This document shows, in pieces, positions 35,561 through 48,131 of a stretch of DNA of 64,000 bases. The DNA is taken from positions 1-64,000 of the forward strand of contig NOWV01000095.1 of NCBI GenBank assembly GCA_003344405.1. Reading direction: 5' to 3'. The stretch is from Trichoplax sp. H2 (Eukaryota > Placozoa > Uniplacotomia > Trichoplacea). A program made the translations under genes and the position numbers. The notes under the pieces are model-generated. The model saw only the letters and a program-made list of their open reading frames with translations, searched no databases and was not told the origin of the DNA. Each line of letters opens with the position of its first letter. Position 1 is the stretch's first letter.

Positions 35561-38500
35561 ATCCACTCAATCTACGAGTGAAAAGTGCCTTCTCATCCCT
35601 TGATGAGAAGAAGGCTATGATAACATAACATAAATGGAGTCATCATCGTCGTTGGATCATGCGATGATGCTTGATTTCCAATGTTATTGACATTTTGAAC
35701 AACTTGTTTAGCATTGGCTTGAAACTTGGAGTAATGACAATACTTGATGGCCCAATCGATCGGACCATCAAGAAAGAAAGAAGTCACTCTGTTTCTGTTT
35801 TGAGGCCATTTGTAGGATTTCCAGTGAGTGCACAATAGCAGCTGGTAGGAGCGCTGGATCAATTCAGTGCTGCTGTCTAGCACAAGATGGTTCCCCACTG
35901 GACAAAAAAAGAGACATGATGAATTGTTGTATTTTCATCTGTATTGTACTCTGTCCGTACTCAACACTTGGGCCGTCCAATCGATATCCACGCACACGGG
36001 TAGCGTAGTAGGATGCTATGTTGTCTAATGAAGTAGCGCTAGTAGCCTTAAGCAAATAAGACCATTTGTCAAATTGTCCCACTCCGTTGTTGTTGTTGGT
36101 TTTTGAAAGAAGAAGTGGTTGATTTTTTTTTTTGCGCACGCGTAATGACTTTCATTATTTGCCGCGCTATCTATTCAAGCCGACCGTCGATGCCAATTGC
36201 TACGACACGCGTAGTCTAAGCGTCTAGTGCCAGTATAAGGTAACATCGCTACTCAGTGACTTTATAGTGTACAGTAGATCTGACACAGTCCACTGCTCGC
36301 GATCGATTGGATCCGTTTGCAAAGCTATTGATGAAGGCATCTCTCGGTTTTTGCTTCTCTTTTTGAATTATTTTTTTTTTGGCCTGGGCCAATTATTTGA
36401 TTTTACATCTTTGTCATCCACCCCATTGGCAATAGTTTTAAACGAGTCGATCTTGTTTGGGAGCTTTTATTCATTGATTGACTACCGTAGTGGCAAGAAA
36501 AAATTGCTTCACCTTGATTGCCTTGTAGGCATAGTTTGGATCACGTTTTATCCAGTCAACTGGACGCTTTTCCAGTTTACTCCTAGATCATCATCAGGTG
36601 AAAATCTTCTTCATTACTCTAGTCATTGAATCTCTTTTGGCAAGAATTATTTCAACACCCAGCTGTGGAGAGCTTTTTGGTCAGTAGAATTCTTCTTGGT
36701 CTTGTATTGCCTTGGCTTGCTTGATCACAATTGTGTGTCCTGCGATCGCTTCCAAATTCACATCCATCGACGGCTAATTGTTCTCCATTGGTGTTGATCG
36801 ATCATCCAAGTCATTTAGCCATTACAAGTCGATTCAACTTGCTGTAAAGGGTAAGTATGGCAATGCAATTGAACTAGTGCTTGATCATGTCTAAATGATG
36901 TAGAAAAAAAGGAGGAAATAGAGTATCTGTAGTGACAACAACGTTACAAGCCAACAGTGGTTGGCACTTCTGGCCGTCATGCAATCAATTTCTGCGCTTG
37001 CATATCAACTTCTTTATTTTAATGAAAACACCACACTGGTCTCCATAGTAAACACTACAGTAGACAGACTCTATAGTAGATTGAATAGACTCTTTCGTCG
37101 ATCATCCGCTATTTTATGCAACTCGCTGATTGTGCTAACTGCTTGTAGCGCTAGCGCTTTATCCATATCACTAAAATAATACTGCCGATGCAAATATCGG
37201 TGATATTGAGCGTCGATTACCAAGCAGGCAATGGACGACCATCAATGGTTCGTCAATGAGAGAGCCGTTTCTTCATCGACAGTCACCACGCTATTGTGTC
37301 TCGATAGCCAGTTGAAATGCTAACATTTGCAAAAGAGGAAAGGGTAGCGATAGAGTCTGTAATAGGTTATGTTTTTTTCGCTCATTCATTTTCTTTTCTT
37401 GGATTGGATATTATCCATAGTTGATTATTATGATAAGTCGGTAAATGGTGATGGACATTTGCCAATGTGTAGGGTAATAATCCATACAACGTTGTTTTCT
37501 TTTCTGATTATTCGTCAAAATTTATCTTGATTAGTAAACGAATGATTGCATGTGAGGGAAATAATTTCGTTAAACTTCTATTGTACATGTTGATTGAGGG
37601 TACTTTCTCTTCAGGTTATTAAATTTAAACTAACACGTTTTAGTCACTCAGAATTGAATAATGATATTAAAAAATGAAGAAGCTTAAGACTTGTCCTCTA
37701 TTTGTTGATTGACAATGATATCGACTGCAGAGCACAAGCAAACATAGCCGGCTTGATGCCACTTTATAAACTGCAGTACTTGTACCGTGCTTTCTGCACG
37801 ATTTTATAGTTGTGACAGAGTACGATCCCACCCGTAGTAATCGTTGGAGCTTAAAGCACTCATGAAACGAGTCCACTCACTCATCAGTCCTCTTTCATGT
37901 TGCCTTTTGGCATTATCCAGGTATCGGTAGTCATTAGCTATCAACATCAAGCGATGATGAAAGCATAACTAACTGCGTTATAACATGTGGCTTTTGGATG
38001 AGAGATACAGTATCCTATCCCTACTCAACACCAGTCGATTTCTATTTTCTATTGACGACGCCATCATCCTTGTCCCTTTTATTACGCTACGTTTGCATTG
38101 AGATAATTCGATAATATTTATATAGAACCTGATTATAGGTTTGTTGGGTACACATCTATTGTTATGCAAGACGGCGCTGAGCAGTATACGTACCTTGCTG
38201 CACAATGCCATTTTGTCGCTTTTGGGTTATTCCGGAGTGATTTTCTCCTACAATAGACTGATTATGCTGTGGCCTTCCAGCGCGCTATCCTATGCTTAAC
38301 GTACATCGTTTCAAACAGCGCAAACAGTCGGCGTGAATAGACAAATGGAATGTTGTACTACGCCGCTGAGATGATGGTATCGATTCATCAAACAACACGG
38401 TATTGCATTCATTTCCTCTATTAAAATGGATCGATATTTGCCGCCGGGATGTTGTGATGTTGGTGTGATCATCATGTTGGCGATGGGATAGTCTATTCCT

Positions 38501-38570
38501 GACAGTCACTACTTGTAGTAGCCGTGCTTAAGAAGGTGATTGATAAAAACAGGATACGAGACAGAGTCAT

Positions 38571-38927
38571 TTAGTGATGAGAGAATGATCGTATCAATCG
38601 GATCAACGTAACTCGGTGTCTTCCAAATTGATGTTTGTAGGATAAATACATATTGAAATTTCTATTTTTGATTTGCCGCTGTATACGAGGGTTAAGCCAT
38701 GCTGTGACAACTCGCAGAGTTCGCTGAAGTTCACTAAAAAATGACAGTAATCGCCTTTCAATATCATCTAACCTACTGTCGATAAAAGGACATCCAATAC
38801 GCAATGGATCTTCACTTGGAATCGTAATAGGCAAAGTTAGTCTTAGCCTTTTAGTATTGTTCAATTCTATATTGTAAACTGTACTACACTGTGCTGACGG
38901 ATATTGAATGATGCCGTGGATTTTCAA
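38571..38927 (-). other. Possible exon of an unknown gene
   Basis: A 118-codon open frame on the minus strand that begins directly after a strong pyrimidine-rich acceptor (T-run then TTCTAG, at about 38928-38945). It has no ATG start, so it would be an internal or terminal exon. Its middle, with PLRIGCPFIDSRLDDIERR and LLSFFSELQRTL, looks like amphipathic protein sequence. No neighbouring exon could be linked and no family was recognised. It may be a decayed coding sequence within the GC-richer island. Confidence 0.22.
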
Positions 38928-41900
38928 CTAGAACTAAAAAAAGAAAATCGATTTATGATATCTGGTGTAATATCTACTTTGACTTGATTCACTGACAGTT
39001 TATGTTGGCTTTCTAGGGGGCAAAAATAAAAATCAATCGTTAACGTCATGACGCTACTGAAGAATGATTCTTAAAGTTATCTATTAAGAATGGTATTTTT
39101 AGCCATTTTAAATGTCTTTTCAAAGGAGATTGTTGTTGCGATAGCAGTTTAATGTGCATACAGGACGTTATTCTATCGATTCAAATACAACGAAGTCCAT
39201 TACAACTACTATAGCTTATAAATCATCCACTACAACAATGGGTTCGAGTGCAATCACAAATCGTGCCTTTTTTTTGCGGGCACAAAAGGCTCTCAAGAGA
39301 ACTTCTACTCTTAGTATTGGCCGCCACACAGTAGGCTAACATGTCTTATAACTTGTATGATATTAGTCTAGTGTGATACATTCAAGACACCCCCAAGTCT
39401 CGACAACAGCCATTACTTGACGAAGTATCTAGTCATAAAAGTAATATTACTTTTAAAATAAATACGTCGTATGCTAGAAGTTGGTATACTGTTATATTGT
39501 GATAGGATGAATTGTCCAAGGGGACGATGTATCTGACAAATAATGAAGCACTACTTTGGCTGCCTATTTGCAAGCTACAAGTAATTATACAAGACGCGTA
39601 TAGGCGTACTTGCATTTCCAGTCATTTAGGCTACATTCTCGTATGTTGAATTCAAAAATTGATGGGGAACGGCATACACTGTGATACAACCCATACGCTA
39701 CTGCATATACTGTACAGTCTGATGTTTCGATTGTAGTCGAGGATGATTGGACGAATAAGTGCTATTAAAGATGCCTGGGTTTTATTACGCCATCCCTTTT
39801 CCGTAGGGATATGTAAATGTGATTTTAGTTTCAATCCTATCGGGGACATCGTACGGTAATATCGAAAATAGTTCTGAACGATCCATTTTACGCAGTTTAT
39901 TTATGCTATCGTGTACTTATTATTAACACGTGAGAAAGCGCAAGTGTTTCGTCATCATTGATACTGCGGCGATAGTATCGGAGTAAAGAAAGCTAGAGAA
40001 GCATTGTAAATTGATTAAGAGTTTCTATCGATTTTCTACTTTTCATTGTCATGCGGCGAAATGAGATTTAAGTTATGGGGTATCTTCAAATACCGTATTG
40101 TTTAATCACTAGTTTTCCTAACGCGAAGTTTGAGTATGGGTGCTTGTAATAAAGGCTATTTAACAGTTGAAGGTAAATAATTAATGTAAATCATCTGAGA
40201 GAGCAGTGAAATAGGTTGCAGTTTATAAATGAGTTGAATCACAAGTTAAATGATGTAAGCACATTCTGCAGTATTGAGGAATCTCTTTATACATGTATGT
40301 TCTTTTTACCTAGCATACGCGTATATGGCTAGTTCTAGAATTTCTTTACTGGACTGAAGTGAGTCCATGACATGGAAGAATATCTTTTCTATGCCTTGTG
40401 CGTCTTGAATTCTTCGTCATCGATACGCGTAGCTTATAGAACAGACTGTACAATATGAACGGTAGTAGCGAGAGTTATAGTGTCCTGTAAATCAACATGC
40501 TCGTCCAGTAGACATTATTAGTTGTAAACCGATGAGTTCCCTTTTTCATCACATGAACGCAACTCTGGTGGTTGTCGGCATCAATGGTATACTATTGAAT
40601 AATATAATTAGCAGAATGTAGTCTAAATTATTAAATACAGTCAAATGAAGCTTTTAGGTTGAATAGCATTGTCATTTGCTGATTCTTCTATGTAGCTGTG
40701 CTCCTGAGCCTGGTTAGCTTAATTAACATAAGTAAAGTACTGTGCTAGTATATGCCGCCAATTGTTATTTAGTAATCATAGCAGTGTTAAACTCGCAGAA
40801 TACTGCCTTTCAGACCTTAGGATACTGTAGATCATGACTAATATCCAGTTTCTGACTGGTGCTTTCGACTTACTACGCCGAGGTAAATTACTATTCAAAA
40901 AGCTATCTTATAATATTTTTCCATTATCTATTAGCGACAGCATAACTTACAGTTAGTACTTAATAACTGGCGATTACGGTAATATAGTTAGGGAGATTTA
41001 GACGTTAAGTCAAATACGAATAGGCATATATAGCCCCTTGCGTATCCGTCGACGTATTTCAATTTAAGAAAACAAAATAGGATACAGGTAATAGTAACTG
41101 ACCACACAGTGAGTTCAAATGGTTTATTGAGCGACGCAACAATCTCGGCAACTATTTTAAAGATAGAAAACCTCTAGCGTACAATAGTGCACGAGAGAGT
41201 GAATTCCGCCACATATTAATGCCATGCCATACATGTTTTACTTCATTCGATATTATTTCCCAAATTGTAGTAGAAGAAATGTGATACTTAACTGTAGCTT
41301 CCATGGATAACTAACTTTGGAGCCCCAAAATTGAGATTTTTTAATTTCTTAGCAGTACATAAAGCTACTACAGTATGGCTGTAAATTTACTGGAAAGAAA
41401 TTTAATTATACTTTATAATGGTCCGGTTGTCCTAACTGTAGGTTGGTGAAGAGTCATAATTTTACGGTGAAGCCGATAGTTATCAAAGTGACCTTTACAA
41501 CATTCTCAAATCAATTTTATATAGCATATTTATAAATGCCTAGGGCATCTTCTCGGTTTATTGAACAACGATACTCAACGTATAGACTAAGAATAGTAGG
41601 GCTTCTCGATATTGCCACGTTATATTCTATTTCCTTTACATACAGTAGGTTATATTGAGTGCTTTAATGGCCTGTTAAATTAAAACTGTATTTGCTTAAT
41701 ATCGCTGATGAAAAACAAATGATGCATCATAATGAATTTTGCCAATGCGTAAAGTATTGATAATTAAGATCCGTCATCCCATCATAGAGAAGCCCCTGCT
41801 GTGTAACAGCGGACGTATTCTAATGTTAACGCCAATGATTGCAACAAATTCGAATTTTATGTACAAATAGAAAATGAAAAGTAAACGTAAATGGATAAAT

Positions 41901-42318
41901 TATATTCCTTATAACTTATTTCAATAAGTGCGAACCCATTAATCATAATAGCAGGGAGAGTCCTTGAAATGACCGTCCATATTCAGTACTATCATGACTT
42001 AACAGGTATAGATAGAGTAGATTTACAGCGTAAATGTATGAAACATTTAAAATACAGTTTACTGGATATGTCCAAAATGATTATCAGAACAATGATGGTT
42101 CTGTTAAACAAAGCAGACCATCCCCACAGATCGAACTTTATATTTGTTATAGTGTTGTATTGGTTTACAAGTTCTATTGGATGATACATATTCATGCTTT
42201 AACAAATGATTTGGTATATTTTACTGGTGTGTACATTTGAATGATCTGATATCCAATATTATATCATTCTATGCAGAAACAAAACATATATTGAGAAAAT
42301 AATACAATCAAGAGTGAA

Positions 42319-45300
42319 ATGCCTAAAAAGGAAGGGAGCAAGAAGTCCAATGGAACGGATTCACCTGTCACAGCTACTGCTAACGTAAAGATCCGCTTGT
42401 TGATGGCTAGCAAGGTAAGAATATTATAGACTAGGACTAGATTAGTTTTTATTTCCTCTCTGTCACATTTCAGCAAGGCGATTTGAGATCGCATATTAAT
42501 GGTGTACCTAAGCTCCAGAATTGAGCATTTCACTTATTTGAATGTTGTTTGTCAGCAACAATTTTTTGCTTCTTCTGGCCACTGTGTTAATTATGATATT
42601 ATTAGTGTTATTTATCGTATGGGTTGAGAAAATTGCACGTTAGTCTACATTTATTACTGTATTTTGACAATTCTTATTATGAGGCATCTTTCACTTTGAA
42701 ATAAATTATCAATAGCCAGGGACTACTAGATAATCAACCTTTCAATTTAGTACATGCTGCTGTGCATCGAAATGTAAACTCTCGGAATATCGATATAGTA
42801 TTTTGTTTGTAGTATCTTTTACATGTACACTTCGAATGCCTATATTATCAATCTAAAATTGTTACTGCTATCGAAAGCAGCTGGAGATGATAGTTAATGA
42901 GACCGACCGAGGTGTTACGTAATAGGAAGTCATCTACCACTGCGAGAAAGCTGTAATAACTTTGCCATTGCCTTAAGCTACGTTGTCATCCGATCGTGAC
43001 CGCTATTAGTTTAAAGAACATCGTAAATGACTTTATTGTAATATATGTACATGAAGGCGTAGCGAACAGTAAGATTACGATTGAAGGACGCTTATTTAAT
43101 TTTGCATTCTGTTAAATCATTAAATTGAATTTATCAATCAAACTATTTGAGTTATCTTTACAGTAATGGCTGTAGCCAATGTATTTGCTACTGCTACTCC
43201 CTATGACGTAGGTAGTAACTTAAACAGAGAATGGATAGTGATACTATGCATCTATTCAGGCTTTGTTAATGCAATTGAACCAAAATGCTGATATGATATA
43301 TGACGTCCTGAAGGAGGAAGGCTGTAGGATAAATTACTGATGACGATGTAATTAATTAATCCGATCACAAATTTCATAAGTATGATGTTGTATCGCTGAT
43401 ATACTCTTATGTATTAGTTGGATGATGCATTTCTAATAACTGTAGTATTGAATATTCCATCTGCTTCTGTGATTCAAATAGTGATTGCCTGGTGTCCTAC
43501 TCTAAGTAATAATAATATACAGTAGATGATAGGATTAATGCAATGTATTTTTATCTACAGCAAGTGATATTCCTACTGTATGTGTGGTACATTAATGTGC
43601 AACGGACAAAGTACCTTTAGATTAATTGATGCAAACGGATTGCGAAAGTAGTAATTTACAAGTTTTAGACGAGAGCGGTATCTCTTGTATTTTACGTACA
43701 GCTGGAAGACAACCCTAATTTAATTAAATAAAGCATATCTAACTTACTAATTTACCGTTGCATGACACTGTATCGCTTTTCTAGTTTGTAATGTCATTAG
43801 AGGTATTTACGGAATCTACGTCATTTACAAGTAATGCTTTACGCATTGTACATTCGACATATTAAATTAACAGCAAGCAAAATCGCATTAATTAAATACA
43901 ACAGGTTCCGCTTGTAGCTACTATCTTGATTATTATAGCATCATCTAAGGATATTGATGGTCTATTACATTAAGATTTTCTTCATCAAGTCGTTTGAAGC
44001 CATGCTTTAATACAAAATTCGCCATAGGTTTTATACTAAATGCTCCATCATTGAGAAAACCGTTGAAATAGTTAGTAACGCTTCCATTTTGCTAGTATTT
44101 TACCCTTTCAAGTAAATGTAGGATGTGCTACTAGATTTGATTATAGTACCTATAAATATCCTTGTGATACGGTACTGTCTAATTCTATAGTGTATCACAC
44201 GCTTTTGATAGAAACAGTAAAGGTAACACATGCTTCATTGACAAAGGATTAGTTGAACAGAAGGTAAATCAGAACCATAAACTACAGAAATCTTGTTTAA
44301 GTATTTATGAACAACTCTTGTAGTTTTGCTTACATTACATAGCGTTTTTATCCCTAGTACTGTGTTGATTGTATGTGACAGTTTTAATATACAAACTGTT
44401 AGCTGTCAAGGGGTTGAACGTTCTGTATCATCAGAAACAAAAGGACTTCCTGTGGGACATTGCACAATCAGCAGTGTCACTGTACTGTATAGTATACTAA
44501 TCAGTTTGATAGAGTCCAATACAAGACTACAGCACACTATTGCATAAAATGGACATGCAATGAGGCCATGAACATTGTATTGTAGACTAGTAAGTAAGTA
44601 AAAAGTAAAAAAAAAACGCTTTTAAAAGCAGACCATGGGGAGACTCATACAGTACTACAGTGTGCTATCCGGTGAGTCCAGTATACTATATACTACTTTA
44701 TATTCTATTTGCTTCACTGCGTGATCAGTAGTGTTTGCATAAGAATGTTTTGTTCAACTTGTCAAGTAATTTTATTAGAATGCTAATTATGGTTGCATTA
44801 TTGTTGAATATTGAGCCAACAAATCAATATTACCTTTGTTTCCCACGATGAATAGTTGGCAGTCTGTTTCTATGACATCGACGTACTGTGTATAGTAGTG
44901 TACAAAAGGATGTTGCTACGCTTTGAGTCTTAGTTTCGTAATCCATACTGTTGTATATACTGTATTACTCGAGCAAAACACTAACCTACCGTGTACCCTT
45001 GTACGGGTTCAATCTCAGGGCAAGTTACATGGTAGGAAAATGGATTGTATATCATAACTTTTATTCGCTTACAGTGTTCTGGGTCGCGGTGAAAGGGCGT
45101 AGATTTGACATAGTTAATCATTTAAACCTTTAAATGAAATCATTACTAACCATGACGCATTCTTTATTGCTTACAGGAAGCTGGACGCATAATAGGAAAG
45201 GTAAATTGATATGGTCATAAATAATCTTTTTCTTTCTTAGTTGAAGCTATACATTATATAGAAGGACTCATGTTATCGATACATTATAGATCGTGTCGAG

Positions 45301-47459
45301 GTTTACATATAAATACTACAATAGTACATTGAAATGATATCATAAAAGCTTATTTTACTCTCTTATTGCATACGTACCTTAAATCGTTATTCTCGTATGA
45401 TAGTGTGATAATGCATTATTTATTGGTTTAGTGATCATAGAAATGATTTAAAACCTTATCTTATTCATTTCTTATTAACTTATTGGAACATAATTATAGG
45501 GCGGTGCTAAAATTAAATCTTTTAGGGAACAGGTAAGCCTGTAGTAGCGTGCTAGTTCGATGTTAAATCATGGTAGTTTGGTGCAATTATTAACGTTAGG
45601 TGTTTTCTACATAGAGTACTGCGCGTATCAATATCTCAGACGGAAGCCTGCCAGAAAGGTAAGATGGATATTCAAATTACAAAGTATTCTCTTACTTAAT
45701 TCATTGTATTATTGATTTATCACATTTAACTTATCTTGCATTTACATTAGGATTGTTACTGTAAATGGACCAATTGATGCCGTTTGTAAAGCTTTTAAAT
45801 TAATATGCCAGAAATTGGATGAGGTATGTGTCATTACATAAAACTACTGCGCTATATTGAAATATCATAGACGTATATACTTCAAATCTGATTTTATTTA
45901 TTTAACTAATTATAGGATTTCCGTATTATCAACAATTCTTCTAAATCCGAGCCAACCATAAAGTTTGACTTGCTAATTCCCGTGCCACACTGCAGATCTA
46001 TCATTGGCAAAGGTGGCGGTACTGTAAAAGAGATCAGAGAATCGACAGGAGCACAAGTATCTATTGCTAGCAATGTGCTACCCAATTCTTCTGATCGTGT
46101 GATGACCATAACCGGTATTGCTTATTTAGGGATATTAATAGATTTTAATTTTAATTCTAATGGTTTGTATTTGACCTACGATAGGATCTTCATCTGCTAT
46201 ATCGAAGTGTATCCAACGTCTAAGCCAACTATTATCGGAGTTACCCCTAGGTCAGCATGTTCCTTATCAGCCGAAACCTCCAAACGTACCGCCGACAGCG
46301 TTTCAAAATGGACAAGTTCATGAACTAGTGCGTATTATACTATTATTCTAATCAATACTGTCTCATTCTACCTATTGATAATAATATTGCATTGCTATCA
46401 TTTATTTCTTTCCGAAATTACAGACATTTGCGGTGCCTGGACCATTTCCTATTCCTCCACATGCTGTAAGTATTACTTATGCAAAATGCGTATTTGTAAA
46501 TTATAGCATAATAATACTTAATAGTATGTATTATATATTAATTTCTTTAATCTAAATGCAGCAGCTTCCTTATGGACCTCCCGTACCTGTGATAACGCAG
46601 ATTGCACCTTATTCAGGTAATTTTATCGGATACAATGCTATCGGTCCGTTAAATACTTTTTATGTTAGACACTAATAAATTCTCTCTCTGAATGTATGCG
46701 TTGTGAATAGTAGATATTCCTTCTATAGTAACACAAAATTTTTCTGCAATGTCAAATGGTGGTACGTTTGCTCGATCGACTCAACTATTAAAAATTCCGC
46801 ATGATGTAAGAAAATTTACAGATAATATAGTTTTTATTTGCAAACTTATTCTAGAGATGCTATAGAGGCTGTAATTTGCATTTATTGTGTTTATGACGAC
46901 AATATTTAAATCGTTCTAGTTGATTGGCTGCATTATTGGGAGAGGAGGAGTTAAAATTAACGAAATCAGGTAAAATTGTTAGGATTGCATTTATTATAAT
47001 AGGAAGTTACTGATTATAAAATTGTACGTAGTGATATTTACTAAAAGGGATCATGCACGTTTATTATCTTTTCCATGGCTATTACATGTACCTTCTTACG
47101 ATCGATTGTTTACTACCATTGCAGGCAAATTTCAGGTGCTAACATCAAAATTGCTAGTCCTAATGGCGACACTACTGGTCGACAGGTTACCATTAGTGGT
47201 ACACCGGAATCTATTTCTGCAGCTCAATATCTAATTAGTCAAAGGTATGATATGCATAGGATAAATTTTATTATCTACGGTTTGATATTGTAGTTGATGA
47301 TGAGAATTAGCTATTACGTTATTATAAGGTGTAAATGAATCGATTGCTAATTAATGAAGCTTGCTATTATCTTCCGGCAATTCCTACTTTAGAATCTACC
47401 ATGAGGTCCACAAGCCGATTAATTACCGGCCGGTTATGGTACCAATTATACAGCAGTAA
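42319..47459 (+). CDS. PCBP: Poly(rC)-binding protein (hnRNP E/PCBP), three KH domains
   Basis: Binds C-rich RNA/DNA and is expected to act in mRNA stability, translation and splicing. Exons: 42319-42414, 45177-45200, 45500-45532, 45615-45658, 45751-45823, 45916-46114, 46185-46327, 46424-46465, 46562-46616, 46711-46805, 46920-46969, 47125-47244, 47393-47459. This gives 346 aa; vertebrate PCBPs are about 350-365. All 12 introns are GT-AG and phase-consistent. KH1 (about residues 24-90) has loop GKGG at 39-42, split by an intron inside the loop; KH2 (about 106-170) has IIGKGGGTVKEIRESTGAQV; KH3 (about 262-325) has IGCIIGRGGVKINEIR. The signature C-ISDG-PERIVTV element of KH1 and the LPNSSDRVMTITG element of KH2 match PCBP closely. 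The KH2-KH3 linker is Pro-rich and short. Intron 1 (2.76 kb) is far longer than the others and may hold regulatory sequence. Confidence 0.96.
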
Positions 47460-48131
47460 GGACAAGAGACCGTTCTTATCGGCTAAACTACATTTTACTA
47501 ATATCATGTGTTAACTCAAAACGTTAGCTATACGAAACTTATACTGTAATGTTACCTCTAGTTATAAAGGTCTTCATGTTTGTATATATTCGTATATTGT
47601 AATGCGATTGTGAATTAGAATATTATATGAATATTGTATCATAAAAAATCGATGTTAAATGTTATAGTGATGCGTTCCATGTAGGAATATCGAATACAAT
47701 TACTTAATTATGACAATACTGTAGAAGACTACTAGGAAATTTTTGATTAGGTAGCCAGATTTAAGACAACTGCGCTGCCCTATGATATGATAGAACTTTA
47801 GTAATTCTTAACAAATAACTTAATGATGTATAAAAACTTTCTCAAGTTTGAAGCTTTCATTGAAAAATAGTATTTCATCTTATGATATCGATATTATTAT
47901 TACAATTTTATTGTTATTATTATGATTGTTATCTTTCACCTTCACTATTATAGCACATATTAATGTCAAATTTATAGGTGAAAAAGAAACAAGTTCAACA
48001 ACGGTAAATTATGTTTACTGCACACTTTGAATACAAATTGTAATTGAAACTGTCATTGTAGCTAAGGAGTAGCTTTATGGTATGGTTAAAACTATTTATT
48101 AACGTAATAGTAAATATTATATCGAAATCTT
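47460..48131. other. Convergent intergenic region between PCBP and ORC2
   Basis: 672 bp between the PCBP stop (+) and the ORC2 stop (-). It must hold both 3' UTRs. A splice-flanked stretch at 47979-48002 (plus) reads as a short lysine/glutamine-rich segment but cannot be joined to PCBP after its stop codon. No other feature was recognised. Confidence 0.45.

Larger units (their letters stand above)
30280..42318. other. Long region without a confidently assigned gene
   Basis: About 12 kb. Parts near 30.3-30.7 kb (minus) and 32.2-33.3 kb (plus) contain short coding-like segments next to plausible splice sites, but no complete model could be built. About 34.7-39.9 kb is GC-richer than its surroundings and carries several 60-120-codon frames on both strands, mostly without ATG starts, that match no family I know. 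About 39.9-42.3 kb is AT-rich. A 68-codon ATG frame at 42034-42240 lies just upstream of the PCBP start and may be a upstream ORF or chance. Confidence 0.4.
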
